NCBI GenBank assembly: GCA_938002655.1
Contig: CALLAC010000010.1
Span: forward strand, 84,882-148,881
Source of the DNA: an uncultured Cytophagales bacterium
GTDB lineage: Bacteria > Bacteroidota > Bacteroidia > Cytophagales > Thermonemataceae
Direction of reading: 5' to 3'
DNA: 64,000 nt
Notes under the pieces: model-generated
What the model saw: the letters and a program-made list of their open reading frames with translations, nothing else
Told to the model about the DNA's origin: nothing
The model's database searches: none
Translations under genes and position numbers: made by a program
In this document: piece by piece, positions 59,617-64,000 of the stretch
Layout of the letters: every line of letters begins with the position of its first letter
How positions within the stretch are numbered: the stretch's first letter is position 1

Positions 59617-60114
59617 TTACACTTTTTTTCCAATCATTGCTTCGGCAAGGGCTAAAAACGCATTTTCAACGTTTGCACCTGTTTTGGCACTGCACAAGAA
59701 ATCGTAGCTTACAGGAAGTTGTTTTAATTGTTCGGAGCTGATTAAATCAGCTTTATTGGCTATTTTTAGAATGGGTACATTCGGTAAAATTTTTTGTACG
59801 TATTCTATATCTGCTTGCATATTTTCGTAGGTTGAAGGTCGGGTGACATCAAACACATACAAAATTCCATTCGAACCTAAATAATAAGAAGTGCTGACAC
59901 GAGTTTGTGTAACCTCGCCTGCAATGTCCCAAATCATCAAGTTTACGATATCTTCTCCAAGTTCTACCACTTTTTTATCAATTTTTACTCCCAAAGTAGT
60001 TAAATACTCTTCTGAAAATTTTTGATACACAAAACGTTTGGTAAGCGAGGTTTTACCAACGCCAAAATTTCCAATTAAAATTACTTTTTTGCTGTACGTT
60101 TTTCCTGTATTCAT
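59617..60114 (-). CDS. Ras-like small GTPase (Rab/Rup-like)
   Basis: ILIGNFGVGKTSLTKRFV (P-loop), TTLGVKI, LMIWDIAGE, IANKADL, CSAKTGANV. Confidence 0.92.
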   Translation of the reverse strand: MNTGKTYSKKVILIGNFGVGKTSLTKRFVYQKFSEEYLTTLGVKIDKKVVELGEDIVNLMIWDIAGEVTQTRVSTSYYLGSNGILYVFDVTRPSTYENMQADIEYVQKILPNVPILKIANKADLISSEQLKQLPVSYDFLCSAKTGANVENAFLALAEAMIGKKV

Positions 60115-60967
60115 TTATTTTTTGGGTAATTAGGTTGTAGTGTGGAAAGTCCTCAATATGTTTTTTAAGTATTGCATTCAAGTCAGTTTGTTGGATTTCT
60201 TCATCAGAGCGTTGGCTCAAATATCTTTCGTAAAATAACTGCATATAACTTTGCAAACGCTCCTGAAAACTTTTATCTGCCACTCCCGAAACTACTGCAA
60301 CCAAATAAAAACGCACTGCACTGAATACAAACATTTTCAAGTTGCCATATTCCAGCGTTTCCAAATCGGCTTTATTTCCAAAAGCATCATTAACAAAAGA
60401 TTTAATAGCCGTAAGCATGCCTGCTACCATATCGTCATCTACTATATCAGTTTGGCTATAATGGGCTTGTAAAATACCTGAATTTTGCCAAATTACAAAA
60501 AATTCTTGAATACTTGCTTGTGAAGCCTGAGCCAAAAGAATTTCTTCTTGTTTAATACCAAGCAAACTCAAAAGCTCTCGCCGAAGTGCTTGCCACGAAA
60601 AACTATCGTCTATTTGTTTGTTTATATTTTCGTTGAGTTTTTCCAGTTCAGTCTTGATAAACTTTTGTACAAGTTTGCCAATAATAGGATAGAGAGCATC
60701 AATGATTTCAGGTTGCGACTCGCGAATTTCACGCTTAATTGCCTGGCTGATATTGTTGAGCTTACCGACCTCGTTTTTTACTTTTTCAACTTTTTCCTCT
60801 AAAATAGGTTCAAGTTTGAGTAAAATTTTTTCTTCTTCTTTCGAAAAACTTTCTTTGATACTACGAATTTCTTGGGAAATTTTTTCTTGCACCTGCAAAT
60901 TTTGTTTTTGCAAGACTTCCTCAAACATATCAAAGAAAACATTTACCTTCTCTAATGCATCATTCAT
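60053..60967 (-). CDS. Coiled-coil protein with Roadblock/LC7-like domain
   Basis: IIDALYPIIGKLVQKFIKTELEKLNENINKQ...IQEFFVIWQNSGILQAHYSQTDIVDDDMVAGMLTAIKSFVNDAFG...LEYGNLKMFVFSAVRFYLVAVVSG. Confidence 0.65.
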   Translation of the reverse strand: MNDALEKVNVFFDMFEEVLQKQNLQVQEKISQEIRSIKESFSKEEEKILLKLEPILEEKVEKVKNEVGKLNNISQAIKREIRESQPEIIDALYPIIGKLVQKFIKTELEKLNENINKQIDDSFSWQALRRELLSLLGIKQEEILLAQASQASIQEFFVIWQNSGILQAHYSQTDIVDDDMVAGMLTAIKSFVNDAFGNKADLETLEYGNLKMFVFSAVRFYLVAVVSGVADKSFQERLQSYMQLFYERYLSQRSDEEIQQTDLNAILKKHIEDFPHYNLITQKINEYRKNVQQKSNFNWKFWRW

Positions 60968-61012
60968 TTAAATCTTGATTTTACTTTTGTCTTTTCATTT
61001 TGCAAATATTTC

Positions 61013-61020
61013 TATTTTTG
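61013..61020 (+). promoter_or_regulatory. Bacteroidota-type -7 element upstream of folK
   Basis: TATTTTTG 17 nt before the ATG at 61038. Confidence 0.35.
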
Positions 61021-61037
61021 GTGAAAAAAGCAAGCTA

Positions 61038-61514
61038 ATGAAAGTTTTTATTCTTTTAGGAAGCAACGAAGGTGATAGAATACTTTTTTTGAAAAAGGCG
61101 ATACAAGAATTAGAAAGTTTGGGCAAGCTTATTCAAGTTTCTTCTATCTACGAAACTGAGCCTTGGGGCAAAATGGAGCAAGCCAATTTTCTAAATTGTG
61201 TACTTGAAATGCAAACTACGCTTTCTGCTGAAAACTTACTTACACAAATTTTAAGCATTGAAAACTTTTTGGGCAGAGAGCGAAAAACAAAGTGGCAGGC
61301 TCGTACCATTGATATCGATATTTTGTATTTTGGTGATGAGGTTATTCAAACAGAGCATTTGCAAGTACCTCATCCTTTTCTACATCAAAGACGTTTTACT
61401 TTGGTGCCACTTGTAGAAATCGCTCCCGATTTTCTGCATCCTATTTTAAAAAAAACTAATCAGGAGCTACTGAATGAATGTAAGGATACTCTTTCGGTGT
61501 GGCTTTACAAATGA
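61038..61514 (+). CDS. folK: 2-amino-4-hydroxy-6-hydroxymethyldihydropteridine diphosphokinase
   Basis: VFILLGSNEGDRILFLKKAIQEL, SSIYETEPWGKMEQANFLNCVLEM, RTIDIDILYFGDEV, VPHPFLHQRRFTLVPLVEIAPDFLHP. Confidence 0.96.
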   Translation: MKVFILLGSNEGDRILFLKKAIQELESLGKLIQVSSIYETEPWGKMEQANFLNCVLEMQTTLSAENLLTQILSIENFLGRERKTKWQARTIDIDILYFGDEVIQTEHLQVPHPFLHQRRFTLVPLVEIAPDFLHPILKKTNQELLNECKDTLSVWLYK

Positions 61515-61526
61515 AAAAGCAGAACA

Positions 61527-62864
61527 ATGAAGAAGAATAATTTAGTTTCTGAAACATTACGCAAAGACGAGCAGTATGTTTGGCATCCTTTTACGCCTCT
61601 TGTAAGAAGCGATGCTCCTTTGCCTATTGTAAAAGCCGAAGGGGCATATCTTTATACAGAAGATGGGAGAAAAATTTTAGATGCTATTGCTTCGTGGTGG
61701 GTGAATCTGCATGGGCATAGCCATCCGCACATTGCACAAGCCATTTTTACACAAGCTCAAAAACTTGAACACGTGATTTTTGCAGGTTTCACACATGAAC
61801 CTGCCGTAAAACTGGCAGAACGTCTGCTGGCTATTTTGCCCTCTAACCAAAGTAAAGTTTTCTTTTCTGATAATGGAAGCACAGCCTGTGAAGTAGCTAT
61901 CAAAATGGCTTTACAATATTGGTATAACTTAGGTAATATACAGAGAAAGGAAATTATTGCTTTGCAAGGGGCTTATCATGGAGATACTTTCGGCGGAATG
62001 TCTGTTGCTGAACGAAATTTATTTAATAAACCTTTTTCAGAAAAACTTTTTGATGTTCATTTTTTACCTTTTCCTGCTTGTTATGAGGTCGCTTGTTGTG
62101 CAGGAAAACGAAATAATACTCAATGTTTTTCGGCAAAGGCTACAATCCAAAAAATGCAAGAACTTGCTCATACAGGCAAAATTGCGGCATTTATTTATGA
62201 ACCCCTAGTGCAAGGAGCCGCAGGTATGCGTATGTACAGCCCCGAAATCTTAGATGAACTATTGAGCATAGCCCAGAAATATGATATTCTTTGTATTGCC
62301 GATGAAGTAATGACAGGTTTTGGACGAACGGGTAAGTTATTTGCTTCTGAGTACTGTTCCCAAAAGCCTGATATAATGTGTTTATCCAAAGGTATTACGG
62401 GGGGAGCAATGCCTTTGGGGGTAACTACTTGCACCGAAAAAGTTATCAATGCGTTTCGTTCAGCAGAAAAAATAAAAACATTTTATCACGGGCACTCGTA
62501 TACGGCAAATCCATTGGCTTGTGCGGCGGCAAATGCAAGTTTAGATTTGCTTCTACAAAAAGAAACTTTACAGAAAATTCATCAGATGACAGAGATGCAT
62601 ACAACTTTTGAGGCTCAAATACGCTCACAGAAGCGTGTTGCTAAGGTGCAAACTTTGGGTACTATTCTTGCCCTCGAACTCAAAAGTCAAGAAGAAACAA
62701 GCTACTTCAACAATATGGCAAAGGACATTTACAAACATTTTTTGGCAAAAAATATCTTACTGCGTCCTTTGGGGAATGTTTTGTACCTTATGCCTCCTTA
62801 TTGCATTGAAAAAAGCGAATTAGAATGGGTGTATAGCGAAATAAGCAGTTTTTTAGAAAACTAA
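61527..62864 (+). CDS. bioA: Adenosylmethionine-8-amino-7-oxononanoate aminotransferase
   Basis: VWHPFTPL, DAIASWWVNLHGHSHPHIAQA, VFFSDNGSTACEVAIKMALQYW, ADEVMTGFGRTGKLFA, YHGHSYTANPLACAAA. Confidence 0.95.
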   Translation: MKKNNLVSETLRKDEQYVWHPFTPLVRSDAPLPIVKAEGAYLYTEDGRKILDAIASWWVNLHGHSHPHIAQAIFTQAQKLEHVIFAGFTHEPAVKLAERLLAILPSNQSKVFFSDNGSTACEVAIKMALQYWYNLGNIQRKEIIALQGAYHGDTFGGMSVAERNLFNKPFSEKLFDVHFLPFPACYEVACCAGKRNNTQCFSAKATIQKMQELAHTGKIAAFIYEPLVQGAAGMRMYSPEILDELLSIAQKYDILCIADEVMTGFGRTGKLFASEYCSQKPDIMCLSKGITGGAMPLGVTTCTEKVINAFRSAEKIKTFYHGHSYTANPLACAAANASLDLLLQKETLQKIHQMTEMHTTFEAQIRSQKRVAKVQTLGTILALELKSQEETSYFNNMAKDIYKHFLAKNILLRPLGNVLYLMPPYCIEKSELEWVYSEISSFLEN

Positions 62865-62875
62865 CCAAGCAAGTT

Positions 62876-64000
62876 TTATTTGTCCAAAAACTTCCGAAAA
62901 TGCTCAATCACGTAGCTGATTTCTTCTTGGGACATAGGCACGTATAAAGGCAAAATAATACTTCTATCGCACAAATCTTCCGAAATGGGCAGTTTTGCAT
63001 CGGAATACCCTTTGTAAGCCGTTTCGCGGTGCGAAGTCATCACGCCCGAACGCGTAGCAATGCCTACGTCAAGCAGTTTTTGCATCAAATCGTTTCGGCT
63101 AATAGGGCAATTTTCTTTCAAATACACCGAATACGACTGATAATTAGAAAAATAACCTTTGCGTTCATAAGGCAGACGCAGGCAGTCAATATCTTGGAAA
63201 GCCTCGTGATACTGAAAAGCAATTTTGCGGCGTTCAGAAACTATCCAGTCTAATTTTTCTAATTGCCTGATGCCCACAGCGGCTTGAATATCAGTCATTC
63301 GGTAGTTGTAGCCCAGTTCCAGATGGTCGGTAAGCAATACTTTATTGCTTTCGTGGCGGATACGGTCGTTGATAGCCATACCATGTTGGCGAAGCAATTT
63401 GAGCCGTTCGGCATAGTCTTTTCGTGAGGTGCTTATCATACCTCCATCGCCTGTGGTGATTACCTTGCGAGGGTGAAACGAAAAACAAACCAAATCGCTA
63501 TGCGAACCAATTTTTTTCCCTTTATAACTACTGCCTGCGGCACAGGCGGCGTCTTCAATCAAAATTAAATTTTTTTCTTTACAAAGAGCCTGAAAAGCCT
63601 CAATATCGGCGGGCATACCAATTTGATGCACTATCAATATGGCTTTGGTTCGTGGAGTGATTTTGCGTTTTACGTCCTCAATATCCAAATTGTATTCGGT
63701 ATTGACTTCGGCAAAGACAGCTTTTGCCCCCACATAGCGAATACAATTTGCTGTGGCAATATATGAAAGCGAAGGACAAATGACCTCATCGCCTGCTTGC
63801 ACACCTGCAACTATCATTGCCAGATGCAGAGCGGTGGTACAATTGGAAACAGCGACGGCATATTTGGCTCCTGTATACTCGGCAAATTTTTCTTCAAATT
63901 CGGCTACTTTGGGTCCTTGCGTTACCCAGCCTGTCAGGATAGTATCGTAAGCATATTGAGCTTCCTCGGCATCAAGGTAAGGTTTGGCTACGGGGATTTT
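62876..64000 (-). CDS. DegT/DnrJ/EryC1/StrS family PLP aminotransferase (5' truncated by window edge)
   Basis: The frame continues upstream of the supplied ORF to 64000 (KIPVAKPYLDAEEAQYAYDTILTGWVTQGPKVAEFEEKFAEYTGAKYAVAVSNCTTALHLA); IEDAACAAGSSYKGKKIGSHSDLVCFSFHPRKVITTGDGGM. Confidence 0.95.
   Translation of the reverse strand, partial: KIPVAKPYLDAEEAQYAYDTILTGWVTQGPKVAEFEEKFAEYTGAKYAVAVSNCTTALHLAMIVAGVQAGDEVICPSLSYIATANCIRYVGAKAVFAEVNTEYNLDIEDVKRKITPRTKAILIVHQIGMPADIEAFQALCKEKNLILIEDAACAAGSSYKGKKIGSHSDLVCFSFHPRKVITTGDGGMISTSRKDYAERLKLLRQHGMAINDRIRHESNKVLLTDHLELGYNYRMTDIQAAVGIRQLEKLDWIVSERRKIAFQYHEAFQDIDCLRLPYERKGYFSNYQSYSVYLKENCPISRNDLMQKLLDVGIATRSGVMTSHRETAYKGYSDAKLPISEDLCDRSIILPLYVPMSQEEISYVIEHFRKFLDK

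Noticed and set aside
1-64000. CRISPR arrays, tRNA/rRNA genes, prophage, defence islands, BGCs
   Set aside because: Read through for spaced repeats, T-loop/anticodon motifs, integrases, restriction/toxin genes and NRPS/PKS genes; none supported.

Overview
This 64 kb window is AT-rich and densely coding. It looks like a Bacteroidota chromosome, probably Cytophagales-like, judging from gene content and TAnnTTTG promoter motifs. Most of it is housekeeping: rpmB, prfA, hisD, panB, an acyl-CoA ligase, a UvrD/PcrA helicase, recF, a PHGDH-like enzyme, floA, tatC, hisF, mltG, tilS, an S41 C-terminal processing peptidase, accB, mnmA, pyruvate kinase, a TrmN6-like methyltransferase, an RluB-type pseudouridine synthase, pyruvate carboxylase, folK and bioA. 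A DegT/DnrJ aminotransferase runs off the right edge and a PhnD-like protein runs off the left edge. I found no CRISPR array, rRNA, tRNA, phage or intact IS. The parts most worth following up are: (1) a minus-strand gene set at 58.4-61.0 kb with a coiled-coil/Roadblock-LC7-like protein, a Ras-like small GTPase with atypical P-loop and switch II residues, a PAS-like protein and a SAM methyltransferase; (2) a flavin/light neighbourhood at 32.3-35.5 kb with a stand-alone BLUF protein, an FeS-type (CryPro) photolyase-related protein and an NAD(P)H-FMN reductase; (3) a membrane-anchored pseudokinase at 56.9-58.2 kb; (4) an ATE1/Bpt-like aminoacyltransferase without the N-terminal cysteine pairs at 48.1 kb; (5) a decayed 526 bp IS5-like element with intact 16 bp terminal inverted repeats, directly downstream of recF. 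All function calls come from reading motifs by eye; no database search was run.
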